Positions 7,177 through 15,346 of a DNA stretch of 64,000 nucleotides are shown here, piece by piece. Below the pieces are notes generated by a model. The model searched no databases, had not been told where the DNA came from, and was given only the letters and a program-made list of their open reading frames with translations. Position 1 is the first letter of the stretch; every line of letters starts with the position of its first letter. The translations under genes were made by a program, and so were the position numbers. The stretch is taken from NCBI RefSeq assembly GCF_900199405.1, contig NZ_LT963430.1, positions 2,945,605 through 3,009,604 on the forward strand, in the 5' to 3' direction. Source of the DNA: Beduinella massiliensis (lineage in GTDB: Bacteria; Bacillota; Clostridia; Christensenellales; Aristaeellaceae).

Positions 7177-8211
7177 TTATGCCTGAACCCCGCCTTTGGG
7201 GGAGGAACGCCTGCGCTTTGCGCGCAGCTTCTGCACGAGCGCAGCGAGCCTGGGGTTGCTGCCCGCAAAGCGCAGCGCTACGGATACGACGAGAAGCACG
7301 CCCACCGGAATGTCCAGATATTGCGTGTTGACGCCCGCCATCGACATGCCAAAGCGCAGGATGCCGATGACCAGCGCCGCGAGCGCGGTGCCGATGACGC
7401 CGCCCGTGCCGCCGAGATTGGACGTACCGCCCAGGACGACGGCCGTGATGATCGGCAGCGTGAGCTCCTTGCCCAGATCCGCCTTCGAGGTGCCCAGGTA
7501 AGCGGTCAGCAGGATGCCGGCCAGCGAAGCGCTCATGCCGGAAAGCGTGTACGTGCTCATGGTGACGAGCTTCGTCTTGATGCCGCAGTATTCCGCCGCG
7601 TGGCGGTTGACGCCGCACAGGAACACCTTGCGGCCGTACGTCGTGCGGTGCAGCAAGAGGTAGGCGATCACCACGAGTCCCAGGAAGATGAGCAGCTGAT
7701 AGGGAACGACCTGGAAGACGCGTCCCTTCGCCAGCCTTGTAAACGCTTCTGGGAAGCCGCTGATGCCCTTGTACGACTCCGTGGCCGACAGGTTGGTGAC
7801 CGCCAGCGCCAGACCCGAATAGAGGAACGACCCGCCCAGCGTGACGACCATCGGCTGCACGTCCGCGTAGGCTACGAAGAAACCGGAAAGCGTGCCGCAC
7901 AACGCGCCGATCACGAGCCCGACGGCGCAGGCGACCCAGATGTTCATGCCTACGTCGTTCCAGAGCACGCCGATGGAGATAGACGTGAGCCCCACGATCG
8001 AGCCCGCCTGAATGTCCATGCCGCCCGTGATGAGCACGAACGTCACGAACAGGGAGATGATGCAGATGGACATGAAGTCGTTGATGCTGCCCAGCAGCAC
8101 GCGCGGCTTTAAAAACTTGGGATTGATTCCGCCGAAGACCACGATTTCCAGCAGCAGCAGGACGACGAGGAACGTCTCCCAGCGGCAAAGCAGCTTCTTC
8201 ATCCGTTTCAT
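7177..8211 (-). CDS. lsrD: Autoinducer-2 ABC transporter permease LsrD
   Basis: A 344-residue membrane permease with about nine to ten hydrophobic segments of the branched-chain/ribose (BPD_transp_2) class. The conserved cytoplasmic loop for contact with the ATPase is seen as EYCGIKTKLVTMSTYTLSG, and TSISIGVLWND and VLGGTSNLGGTGGVIGT are typical of sugar permeases. Its ATG overlaps the lsrC stop by 4 bases (ATGA). The C-terminus is strongly basic (KLRAKRRRSS). It pairs with LsrC to form the channel. C versus D is assigned by gene order. Confidence 0.88.
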   Translation of the reverse strand: MKRMKKLLCRWETFLVVLLLLEIVVFGGINPKFLKPRVLLGSINDFMSICIISLFVTFVLITGGMDIQAGSIVGLTSISIGVLWNDVGMNIWVACAVGLVIGALCGTLSGFFVAYADVQPMVVTLGGSFLYSGLALAVTNLSATESYKGISGFPEAFTRLAKGRVFQVVPYQLLIFLGLVVIAYLLLHRTTYGRKVFLCGVNRHAAEYCGIKTKLVTMSTYTLSGMSASLAGILLTAYLGTSKADLGKELTLPIITAVVLGGTSNLGGTGGVIGTALAALVIGILRFGMSMAGVNTQYLDIPVGVLLVVSVALRFAGSNPRLAALVQKLRAKRRRSSPKGGVQA

Positions 8212-9215
8212 TGCGCCGCCGCCTCCTTTGCACCCGCGTTCGCCGTCTTTGCCGAAAGCCGCTCCCGGCGCGCCTTCTCTGCAGCCCTGTGCTGCAGCAG
8301 CGCGTCGCACACGACGATCGTGATCAGAAGGATGCCGGTAATCGTGTCGTCATAGTCGGAAGAAAAGCCAAGGAAGACCAGAACGCGGCTGATAGAGGCC
8401 ATAATAGCGGCGCCTACCGTCGCGCCGATCACGGAGCCTACGCCGCCTGAAAGGCTGATGCCGCCCAGCACGCAGGCCGCGATGACCTTCATTTCGTATC
8501 CGCTGCCTGCCGTGGGCGTCACGAAGCCTACGCGGCTGACGTACAGGACGCCGCCCACGGCCGCCGCCACGCCGCACAGCACGAACGAGGCGATCTTTGT
8601 GCCGGTGACCGGGATGCCCAGCAGCGTCGCGCCGCCGATGTTGTCGCCCACGGCCGCCAGGTAGCGCCCGCGTCTCGACCGCGTGAGAACCAGATGGATG
8701 ACGACCATCGCAACCAGAGCCGACAGGTAAAAGTAGGTGATCGAGCCCAAACTCGCCTGGGAGAGCGCCTTGAACTCGTAAGGAAGGTTTTCGACCCACT
8801 TGCCGCCCGTGTACACGTAGATGAGGCCGCGCACGATGCCGTTGACGCCTAGCGTCATGATGATCGATGGGATACCGATCACCGTCACGCCAAAACCGTT
8901 GACCAGCCCGACCGCGACGCCGATGAGCAGCGCCGCACCGATCGCCAGCGTCCAAGGCGCCCCATCCCTGATCAGGGTGGCGGAGACCGCCGCGGCCATG
9001 CCCATAGTCGCGCCCACGGAGACGTCGATCTCCCCGGTCATGATGACGAACGCGATGCCCATCGCCATGATCGTATAGACCACGCCGCCGTTGAAGCACA
9101 GCATGATGTTGCGGCTGGAGAGAAAGGCAGGATTGACGATCCCCACGCCCAGAAACAGCACGACGATGAAGACGATGGAGGTCATTTCGCGCGATTTCAG
9201 GAGTTTTTTAAGCAC
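8208..9215 (-). CDS. lsrC: Autoinducer-2 ABC transporter permease LsrC
   Basis: A 335-residue permease. Its first helix (SIVFIVVLFLGVGIVNPAF), the motif VIMTGEIDVSVGATMGMA, and the coupling loop GGATLLGIPVTGTKIASFV followed by LGGISLSGGVGSVIGATVG place it in the ribose/AI-2 permease family. It overlaps the lsrA gene end by 8 bases and lsrD by 4, so all three are translationally coupled. It forms the membrane channel with LsrD. The C-terminal tail is rich in Ala, Lys and Arg. Confidence 0.9.
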   Translation of the reverse strand: MLKKLLKSREMTSIVFIVVLFLGVGIVNPAFLSSRNIMLCFNGGVVYTIMAMGIAFVIMTGEIDVSVGATMGMAAAVSATLIRDGAPWTLAIGAALLIGVAVGLVNGFGVTVIGIPSIIMTLGVNGIVRGLIYVYTGGKWVENLPYEFKALSQASLGSITYFYLSALVAMVVIHLVLTRSRRGRYLAAVGDNIGGATLLGIPVTGTKIASFVLCGVAAAVGGVLYVSRVGFVTPTAGSGYEMKVIAACVLGGISLSGGVGSVIGATVGAAIMASISRVLVFLGFSSDYDDTITGILLITIVVCDALLQHRAAEKARRERLSAKTANAGAKEAAAQ

Positions 9216-10731
9216 CCTTCACCCCTCCCTCGTACACGCCAAAGGCGGCGGCCATCAGGTTGTCCTGATTGATCTCGTGCTTTTCAAAGCAGTGGTTGAT
9301 CCGCCCGCAGTACATCGTCACCGCACGGTCGGAGAGCTCCACGATTTCCTCCATGTCGGAGGAGATGAGCAGAATCGCGAGCCCCTGCTCGCGCAGCTGC
9401 TGGATGATCGCGTATACGTCGCCGCGCGCCGCAGCGTCGATGCCGCGCGTAGGCTCGTCCAGAATGAGCAGCTTGGGCTGCGTCGACAGCGAGCGGGCGA
9501 TGACGACCTTCTGCTGATTGCCGCCGGAGAGCGAACCCATGAGTTGGTCGCACCCTGTCACCTTCGTGCGGAAGGACCGCACGTATTCGTCCGTGAGCCT
9601 TCTCTCGCGCCCGAAGTTCATGAAGAAGCGGCCCATGCTTGAAAGACTCGAGGCCGAGGTGTTGGCCGCCACGTCGCTGATGCGGAAGATGCCGTGCAGA
9701 AAGCGGTCCTCGGCCACGTAGCTGAGGCCCTTTCGCATGACCTGCTTGGTCTTCATGCCGGTGATGTCCTCGCCCAGCAACAGCACCTTGCCGCCCCGCA
9801 CGATGTCCTTGCCGAAGATTGTGGTCGCGATCTCGGTGCGCCCCGCGCCTACGACGCCCGCGAGGCCCAGGATCTCGCCCGGATATACCTCAAAACTCAC
9901 GTCGTCAAAGCCATAGCCCGAAAGGTGCTGCACTTGCAGGACGGGCTTTAAGCCTGCGTAGTCGATCTCACGGTGCGCTTCCTTTTGTTCGCGCTCCTTC
10001 GTATCCGGCGGCAGCAGGCCCCGCACGAGCATCTCGCGGTCAAAATCCGCGACCGGACCCGAGAGCGTGATGATACCGTCGCGCATGATCGCCACGTGCG
10101 TCGCGATTTCAAATACCTCCGTCAGGCGGTGTGTGATGTAGATGATGCTGATGTTCTTCTTTTTGAGATCCTCAATCGTGCGAAAGAGCGACTCCACCTC
10201 GTTAAAGGTAAGCGAGCTGGTCGGCTCGTCCAGGATGAGGATGCGCGCCTCGCGCATCAGCCCGCGCAGGATCTCCACGAGCTGCTGTTCCGCGATGGAA
10301 AGGCTGTCCGCCCGGCGCGAAAGGTCGAGCTTCCAGCCCAGCTGGCTGCACAGCGTGACGAGGCGCCGGTGCAGCTCGGTCTTCTTCTGCGAAAAACCCA
10401 TGGTTACGTTTTCTTCTACGGACATGTTGGGAAAGAGCATCGGCTCCTGCGGCACGAGGTAAATGCCCTGTGCCAGCGAAGCCGCCGGCCGCCCCAGCTT
10501 GACGGGCTGCCCGCCGACGTAGATATCCCCATCGTCCTGCTGGTAAATGCCCATGACGATCTTCATGAGCGTCGATTTTCCGGCGCCGTTGCCGCCGATC
10601 AGCGCAAGCACCTCGCCCGCCCGCACATCCAAGTCGATGCCCTTGAGCACGACATTTTGCCCGAAGGCCTTGCGGATGCCGCGCACGGAGATCATGGTGT
10701 TTGGACAAGCGCCCTGCATGTCGTTTTCCAT
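9208..10731 (-). CDS. lsrA: Autoinducer-2 ABC transporter ATP-binding protein (double ABC)
   Basis: A 507-residue protein with two ABC domains in tandem. The first has Walker A GGNGAGKST, the Q-loop segment IYLVPQEPMLFPNMS (diagnostic of LsrA) and Walker B RILILDEPTSSL. The second has the sugar-ATPase variant AGVVGAGRTE, signature LSGGNQQKVVIARSL and Walker B LLILDEPTRGID. It powers LsrCD. Start choice: the ATG at 10731 has AGGTG 11 bases upstream; an ATG at 10773 lies in the operator region without a ribosome-binding site. It is the first gene of the leftward lsr operon and lies behind a consensus promoter with an operator-like repeat in the leader. Confidence 0.93.
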   Translation of the reverse strand: MENDMQGACPNTMISVRGIRKAFGQNVVLKGIDLDVRAGEVLALIGGNGAGKSTLMKIVMGIYQQDDGDIYVGGQPVKLGRPAASLAQGIYLVPQEPMLFPNMSVEENVTMGFSQKKTELHRRLVTLCSQLGWKLDLSRRADSLSIAEQQLVEILRGLMREARILILDEPTSSLTFNEVESLFRTIEDLKKKNISIIYITHRLTEVFEIATHVAIMRDGIITLSGPVADFDREMLVRGLLPPDTKEREQKEAHREIDYAGLKPVLQVQHLSGYGFDDVSFEVYPGEILGLAGVVGAGRTEIATTIFGKDIVRGGKVLLLGEDITGMKTKQVMRKGLSYVAEDRFLHGIFRISDVAANTSASSLSSMGRFFMNFGRERRLTDEYVRSFRTKVTGCDQLMGSLSGGNQQKVVIARSLSTQPKLLILDEPTRGIDAAARGDVYAIIQQLREQGLAILLISSDMEEIVELSDRAVTMYCGRINHCFEKHEINQDNLMAAAFGVYEGGVKGA

Positions 10732-10757
10732 GGTGCGTGATTCACCTGCCCATCGAT

Positions 10758-10783
10758 AACAAATGTTTATCATCTAAACAATT
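10758..10783 (-). promoter_or_regulatory. Putative LsrR operator over the lsrA transcription start
   Basis: Two elements are seen: an imperfect palindrome AACATTTGTT-type (on the plus strand AACAAATGTTTA, 10758-10769) and a half-site AATTGTTT-type (10776-10783). They lie in the first ~30 bases of the predicted lsrA transcript. The same two elements occur near the lsrR start in the opposite orientation. Assignment to LsrR is inference from location and duplication. Confidence 0.6.
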
Positions 10784-10796
10784 TATTCCCATTCCC

Positions 10797-10825
10797 ATCA
10801 TACGATAATTCAGCAGACTTGTCAA
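10797..10825 (-). promoter_or_regulatory. Promoter of the lsrACDBF operon
   Basis: A perfect TTGACA is separated by 17 bp from TATGAT on the minus strand, about 65 bases before the lsrA ATG. The strong consensus suits a repressor-controlled promoter. Confidence 0.8.
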
Positions 10826-10829
10826 CTAT

Positions 10830-10838
10830 TTATCCACA
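10830..10838 (+). other. Exact DnaA-box match in the lsr intergenic region
   Basis: TTATCCACA matches the DnaA-box consensus exactly, a few bases upstream of the lsrA -35 box. A single nonamer in AT-rich DNA may be chance. Confidence 0.3.
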
Positions 10839-10894
10839 TCTTTTCGCAATTATTCCTTTATTCACGAATATTTACCACGCTTTTCTAAAAAGAA

Positions 10895-10923
10895 TTGACA
10901 TCATCAAGCGCGGATGCTATACT
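10895..10923 (+). promoter_or_regulatory. Promoter of lsrR-lsrK-cupin
   Basis: A perfect TTGACA, 17 bp, then TATACT preceded by TGC (extended -10). It is divergent from the lsrA promoter, about 70 bp between the two -35 boxes. Confidence 0.82.
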
Positions 10924-10932
10924 CTATTTATA

Positions 10933-10963
10933 AAACATTTGTTTGTGGGGCAAATAATTGTTT
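10933..10963 (+). promoter_or_regulatory. Putative LsrR operator over the lsrR transcription start
   Basis: The near-palindrome AAACATTTGTTT (10933-10944) is followed by AATTGTTT (10956-10963), immediately downstream of the lsrR -10 box. These are the elements seen at lsrA, in mirrored arrangement, consistent with one repressor controlling both divergent units including its own gene. Confidence 0.6.
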
Positions 10964-10985
10964 GTCCTGCTGCGATAAAGGCAGG

Positions 10986-11924
10986 ATGCGGATGAACTAC
11001 GAAGAATCGCTGATGGTCAAGGCGGCTTGGTACTATTTCTTTGAAAACCTGACCCAGCAAACCATCGCTGACCTGATGGGCATCAGCCGGATGCGCGTCA
11101 TCAAGCTGCTAGAGCGCGCACGCCAGTGCGGCATCATCCAGTTTCGTCTCCGTTCGGACGGCATCGGCCGCATGGAACTGGAGCGCGCGATGATCGACCG
11201 CTTCCATTTAAAGGACGTATTCGTCATTCCGAGCACGCCGGACGCGACGGAGCTCAACGAAAGCATCGCCAAGGCGGCCGCCATGTACATCGCGGACCGT
11301 CTGCAGGGCAACCCGTGCATCAACATGGGCTATGGCGACACGCCAGGGCGCGTACTCAACCACCTGGCGATGATGGCGGAGACCCCGCTTACCTGCGTCT
11401 CGCTCACGGGCGGGGTCAGCTATTACCTGCCCAACACCCGTTCAAATGTCTTCAACGCCAAGCTCTACCTCATGCCCGCGCCGCTGCTGGTCAGTACCAA
11501 GGAGATGGCGGACGCCATCTGTCAAGAGGCTTCCATCGTGGAAATCAGCCGGATGATCGGTCTGTCGCAGCTCACGGTCGTCGGGATCGGATCGACGCAC
11601 GAGAGCGCGACCGTCATCCGTTCCGGCATACTCAGCCATAACGACATCCTTTACCTCACGATGAACGGCGCTGTGGGCGATGTGCTCAGCCACTTCATCG
11701 ACCGCGACGGCAACCTCGTTCAAACCCCTTTGGAGAATCGTCTCATCTCTACGCCGCTCTCCACCCTGCGCGAGCTGAGCAATGTCATCGGTGTCGCCGC
11801 AGGTTTGCACAAGGTCGAGGCGATCCGCGCCGTGCTGCGCGGGGGCTATCTCGACGTGCTCATCACGGATGAGCAGACCGCTTCACAACTCGTCAGCGAA
11901 GAGCCCCCCTGCGCTTCGCTGTAA
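10986..11924 (+). CDS. lsrR: LsrR-type transcriptional regulator (SorC/DeoR family)
   Basis: A 312-residue regulator. The N-terminal HTH (MVKAAWYYFFENLTQQTIA, then MGISRMRVIKLLERARQCG) is followed by a SorC sugar-phosphate-binding domain with GYGDTPGRVLN, TLSGG-like VSLTGGVSYY, VVGIGS, TVIRSGILSH and GAVGDVLSHFIDRDGN, all in the order of enteric LsrR. LsrR represses the lsr genes until phospho-AI-2 binds. ATGs at 10986 and 10992 are both near AAAGG/AGG; the first is reported. It is divergent from lsrA and followed by lsrK. Confidence 0.9.
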   Translation: MRMNYEESLMVKAAWYYFFENLTQQTIADLMGISRMRVIKLLERARQCGIIQFRLRSDGIGRMELERAMIDRFHLKDVFVIPSTPDATELNESIAKAAAMYIADRLQGNPCINMGYGDTPGRVLNHLAMMAETPLTCVSLTGGVSYYLPNTRSNVFNAKLYLMPAPLLVSTKEMADAICQEASIVEISRMIGLSQLTVVGIGSTHESATVIRSGILSHNDILYLTMNGAVGDVLSHFIDRDGNLVQTPLENRLISTPLSTLRELSNVIGVAAGLHKVEAIRAVLRGGYLDVLITDEQTASQLVSEEPPCASL

Positions 11925-11960
11925 GTTTTTTTGCATCATCAGGAAAGGAAGGAAAGCTCT

Positions 11961-13526
11961 ATGTCAATGCGTCACCTGATGGCCGTGGACGCAGGCACCG
12001 GAAGCGTCCGCGCCGTTCTGTTCAACACGGAAGGCATTCAGATCGGCTGTGTTCAGCAGGAATGGGAGCACAAGGAGGACCCACGCTACCCCGGCAGCAT
12101 GGACTTTGACTGGGTGCACAACTGGGAGCTCGCCCGCGCGTGCATTCGGGGCGTCATCGAACAAAGCGGCATCGATCCCGCGAGCATCGCGGCGGTCAGC
12201 ACGACCTGCATGCGCGAGGGCATCGTGCTCTACGACGCAGCCGGCCGCGAAATCTGGGCCTGCGCCAACGTCGACGCACGCAGCGACGACGAGGTCGCCG
12301 AGCTCGTGCGCAGGGATCCGCAGCTTGAAAAGGAGCTCTACCGCAGGTCCGGTCAAACCTATGCGCTGGGCGCACTGCCCCGCATCCTCTGGGTCAAGAA
12401 CAAGATGCCGGACGTGTACGAAAAGACAGCCTACGTCACGATGTTCAACGACTGGCTGATCTACAAGCTCACGGGCGTCCTGTCCACCGAGCCCTCCAAC
12501 GGCTGCACGACGGGCATCTTCGATCTGCAAAAACGCGCATGGGACGAGGAAATCGCAGCGCGCGTGGGCCTCAAGACGGGCATCTTCCCGCCCGTCTACG
12601 AGTGCGGCAGCGTCGTGGCCCCGGTCAGCGAGGCGGGCGCCGGAGCGACAGGGCTTGCCGCGGGCACGCCCGTCGTCGCCGGGGGCGGCGACGCGCAGCT
12701 GGGCTGCGTAGGCGTAGGCGTCGTGGATGCGGGCCAGGCTGCCGTCTTCGGCGGCAGCTTCTGGCAGTACGAGTTCAACACCACGAGCGGGCAGACCGAT
12801 CCTGCTTGCCGCGTGCGCGTCAACTGCCACGCCGTGCCGGGCGTCTGGCAGTACGAGGCGCTGGCCTTTAAGCCCGGTCTCGTCATGCGCTGGTATCGGG
12901 ATGCATTCTGCGCGCCTGAACATGAAATCGCCAAGGCGACGGGCCGCGACACTTACGACGTCATGAACGAGCAGGCGGAAAAGATTCCCGCAGGCTGCTA
13001 TGGCATGATGTGCGCATTTTCGGACGTCATGAACTATATCTCCTGGCGCCACGCTGCGCCAACGTTCACTAACTTTGACCTCGATCCCGAACGTTTCAAC
13101 CGATACACATTCTACAGGGCCATCATGGAGAACACCGCGATGGTGACCCGGGGGCACATGGAGCTCGTGCGCGAGGCAACCGGCGGCATGCCCACGGAGA
13201 TCGTCTTTGCGGGCGGCGCATCCAAGAGCGCGCTGTGGTGTCAGATCGTCTCAGACATGCTGGGCGTGCCGGTGAAGGTCCCCGTGGTTAAGGAGGCGAC
13301 CGCGCTGGGCGCGGCGATCCTCGCGGGTTACGGCGTGGGCATTTACGACGACATTCCGGCGGCGGCGCGAAGGCTCGTGAAATGGGATCGCGTCTTCACG
13401 CCCAACATGGAAAATAACGGCGTATACAGGCAAATGTACGATACCTGGCGCGAGATGTACGCCGCGCAGCTGCACTTGGCGGATGAGCGCGTGACGCGCT
13501 TCCTGTGGGCGGCTCCGGGCGTTTAA
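11961..13526 (+). CDS. lsrK: Autoinducer-2 kinase
   Basis: A 521-residue FGGY-family kinase (E. coli LsrK ~530) that phosphorylates the open form of AI-2 at C5, trapping it in the cell and making the LsrR ligand. Family features are the N-terminal phosphate loop HLMAVDAGTGSVRAVLFN, STTCMREGIVLYD, NVDARSDDEV, a glycine-rich VAGGGDAQLGCVG and the late ATP motif EIVFAGGASKSALWCQIVSD followed by EATALGAAILAGYG (seen in pieces). A strong AGGAAAGGAAGGAAAG lies before the ATG at 11961. It starts 36 bases after lsrR. Its partners LsrR and LsrABCD are all in this locus. Confidence 0.92.
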   Translation: MSMRHLMAVDAGTGSVRAVLFNTEGIQIGCVQQEWEHKEDPRYPGSMDFDWVHNWELARACIRGVIEQSGIDPASIAAVSTTCMREGIVLYDAAGREIWACANVDARSDDEVAELVRRDPQLEKELYRRSGQTYALGALPRILWVKNKMPDVYEKTAYVTMFNDWLIYKLTGVLSTEPSNGCTTGIFDLQKRAWDEEIAARVGLKTGIFPPVYECGSVVAPVSEAGAGATGLAAGTPVVAGGGDAQLGCVGVGVVDAGQAAVFGGSFWQYEFNTTSGQTDPACRVRVNCHAVPGVWQYEALAFKPGLVMRWYRDAFCAPEHEIAKATGRDTYDVMNEQAEKIPAGCYGMMCAFSDVMNYISWRHAAPTFTNFDLDPERFNRYTFYRAIMENTAMVTRGHMELVREATGGMPTEIVFAGGASKSALWCQIVSDMLGVPVKVPVVKEATALGAAILAGYGVGIYDDIPAAARRLVKWDRVFTPNMENNGVYRQMYDTWREMYAAQLHLADERVTRFLWAAPGV

Positions 13527-13550
13527 GGCAGTAGAAGGGAGAAAAAGGCT

Positions 13551-13901
13551 ATGTTTATCATCGATGAAAACGAACGGGAATACCGTTTTGGGAACAGCGG
13601 CCCCAAGTACCTGATGAAGGGACCGCGTATCAACTTCGCGGTGGTGCAGTTTCAGGCTGGCGAGGACTTTAAGGCGCACTACCACAACGTCATGGAAGAA
13701 AATTTCTTCGTTCTGGAGGGCGAGGTGGACATCGTGGTGGACGGCGTCGTACATCCTATGAAACCCGGTCAGCTCATCCACATCGAGCCGGGCGAAATCC
13801 ACTACGTTAAGAACAACTCAAGCGCGCCGGTCAAGATGATTTCGACGCTCGCCCCCTATACCGACCCCGACAAGGTTGAGGTGGAAAATTACACCTACTG
13901 A
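13551..13901 (+). CDS. Small cupin-domain protein at the end of the lsrRK unit
   Basis: A 116-residue single-domain cupin. Motif 1 is seen as HYHNVMEENFFVLEGEVD and motif 2 as MKPGQLIHIEPGEIHYV, so the usual His/Glu metal ligands are present. It lies 24 bases after lsrK with GAAGGGAG before the ATG and ends at a strong terminator, so it belongs to the lsrR-lsrK transcript. Enteric lsr operons have LsrG, an isomerase of phospho-AI-2, which is absent here; the cupin is a candidate functional substitute. That role is inference. A generic sugar-phosphate binding role is possible. Confidence 0.85.
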   Translation: MFIIDENEREYRFGNSGPKYLMKGPRINFAVVQFQAGEDFKAHYHNVMEENFFVLEGEVDIVVDGVVHPMKPGQLIHIEPGEIHYVKNNSSAPVKMISTLAPYTDPDKVEVENYTY

Positions 13902-13921
13902 GCGGCAACTTTCCGTTGGAC

Positions 13922-13961
13922 AAAAAAATGGGCGGCTGAATGCTACAGCCGTCCATTTTTT
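13922..13961. terminator. Bidirectional terminator between the cupin and DUF308 genes
   Basis: A-run, 11-bp stem with one mismatch (ATGGGCGGCTG / CAGCCGTCCAT), 7-base loop, T-run. It serves the cupin gene on the plus strand and the DUF308 gene on the minus strand. Confidence 0.85.
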
Positions 13962-13966
13962 GTCTT

Positions 13967-14515
13967 TCAGCCCCGCAGTTTTTTGAGCTGACGGGAGATG
14001 TAAAAGACGTCCCACAGGTTGATGATGCCGTCCACACACAGCGCGGCGCCGATGAAGGCGGTCGCAAGCCCCAAAGAGAACATCGGGTTCACGATCAGCA
14101 GGATGCCCAACGCGACCGACACGACCGCCAGGATGAGCTCGATCACCCAGTTGTTGTATCCCACGGTGCGCAGGTCGAGCGCCGTGCGGACGCGGGCCGT
14201 GCCATCTACGGCGATCATCACGCCCAGGATGATCGGGATGAGCCCCAGCAGCAGCGCCGGCTTTATGAGCAGCACCAGGCCGATCAGCAGGGCGACTACA
14301 CCGGCGGACATGTCCATGAAGATGAGCTCCAGCCCGTCCGCCGTAAAGTAACGCCAGAGTTTTATTGCGCCCAGCGCTACCGCCGCCGCGCCCAACACGT
14401 AACAGATGATGTTCATGGATATCTGCGGCCAGAGCAGCAACACCAGCCCCAGCACGATGTATCCGACGGACAGCGCGATAAAAGCGCCCTTCGCTTTCTT
14501 TCCTTCACCCCACAT
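13967..14515 (-). CDS. DUF308/HdeD-like membrane protein
   Basis: A 182-residue protein with six hydrophobic segments arranged as three repeated helix pairs, as in the DUF308 (HdeD) family: IALSVGYIVLGLVLLLWP, VLGAAAVALGAIKL, VVALLIGLVLLIKP, LIPIILGVMIAVDGTARV, VVSVALGILLIVNP and TAFIGAALCVDGIINL. The repeated G(A)...DG pattern at helix ends is typical. HdeD helps acid resistance in E. coli, but for Firmicute members the role is unknown. It is followed by a terminator and preceded by trmD ending 27 bases upstream; AGAGGAGG lies before the ATG. Confidence 0.78.
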   Translation of the reverse strand: MWGEGKKAKGAFIALSVGYIVLGLVLLLWPQISMNIICYVLGAAAVALGAIKLWRYFTADGLELIFMDMSAGVVALLIGLVLLIKPALLLGLIPIILGVMIAVDGTARVRTALDLRTVGYNNWVIELILAVVSVALGILLIVNPMFSLGLATAFIGAALCVDGIINLWDVFYISRQLKKLRG

Positions 14516-14542
14516 ACCACAAGACCTCCTCTTTTGTTTGTT

Positions 14543-15346
14543 TTAGTATACGCGATTCTCCGCTTCGTTAGAAGGGATAAGCGCTGATTTGTCGCTCTGG
14601 CCGTCTGAGAGCTGCTCCCTGGACGCCATCACGCGGTTGAAAATCCTGCGCTGGCGCTTGTCCATGGGGAGCCCCCGCAGCATTTCAGGACGCCTTTCCA
14701 GCGTAAGGCGAAGCGCCTGCTCGAAGCGCCAATCCTCGATCAGCGCGTGGTTTCCGCCCACAAGCACCTCCGGCACCTCCAGCCCCTCGAAGACCCGAGG
14801 GCGCGTGTACTGCGGGTATTCGAGCAGACCGGAGGAAAAGGATTCCGTCTGCGCGCTCTCCTCGCACCCGAGCACGCCGGGGATCAGCCGCGCCACGCTG
14901 TCCGCCACCACCATGGCCGCGAGCTCGCCGCCCGTGAGCACGTAATCCCCGATGGATAGCTCCTCATCGATGCACAGGTCGATCGCGCGCTGATCCACGC
15001 CCTCGTAATGGCCGCAAAGAAGGATCAGCGTCTCCTCCTTCGCGAGCTCCTCCACCTTGCGCTGCGTCAGCGTCTGGCCGCGCGGGGACATGTAGATGCG
15101 CCGGCCACGAAAGCTCTCCCCCATCGCGAAGCGCATCGCGTCCACGATCGGCTGCGCCAGCATCACCATGCCCGCGCCGCCGCCGAAGGGGTCGTCGTCC
15201 GTGTTCTTGTGCTTGCGCAAAGAAAAAGGCCGGATGTCGATCACCTCAAAGGAGAGGAGTCCGTTCTCCTGCGCGCGCCCCAGCATGCTCGCTCCGAGCA
15301 CCGGCGCAAACATCTCCGGGAATATCGTCAAAATCTTGATCTTCAT
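14543..15346 (-). CDS. trmD: tRNA (guanine-N1)-methyltransferase
   Basis: A 267-residue SPOUT methyltransferase that makes m1G37 next to the anticodon and so prevents +1 frameshifting. The knot and substrate motifs are clear: ILTIFPEMFAPVLGASMLGRA, DDPFGGGAGMVML, MSPRGQTLTQ, LLCGHYEGVDQRAID, SIGDYVLTGGELAAMVV and the C-terminal YTRPRVFEGLEVPEVL. The ATG at 15346 overlaps the stop of the preceding gene (ATGA), so the two are translationally coupled. The tail past residue 245 is longer than in B. subtilis and rich in polar residues. Confidence 0.95.
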   Translation of the reverse strand: MKIKILTIFPEMFAPVLGASMLGRAQENGLLSFEVIDIRPFSLRKHKNTDDDPFGGGAGMVMLAQPIVDAMRFAMGESFRGRRIYMSPRGQTLTQRKVEELAKEETLILLCGHYEGVDQRAIDLCIDEELSIGDYVLTGGELAAMVVADSVARLIPGVLGCEESAQTESFSSGLLEYPQYTRPRVFEGLEVPEVLVGGNHALIEDWRFEQALRLTLERRPEMLRGLPMDKRQRRIFNRVMASREQLSDGQSDKSALIPSNEAENRVY

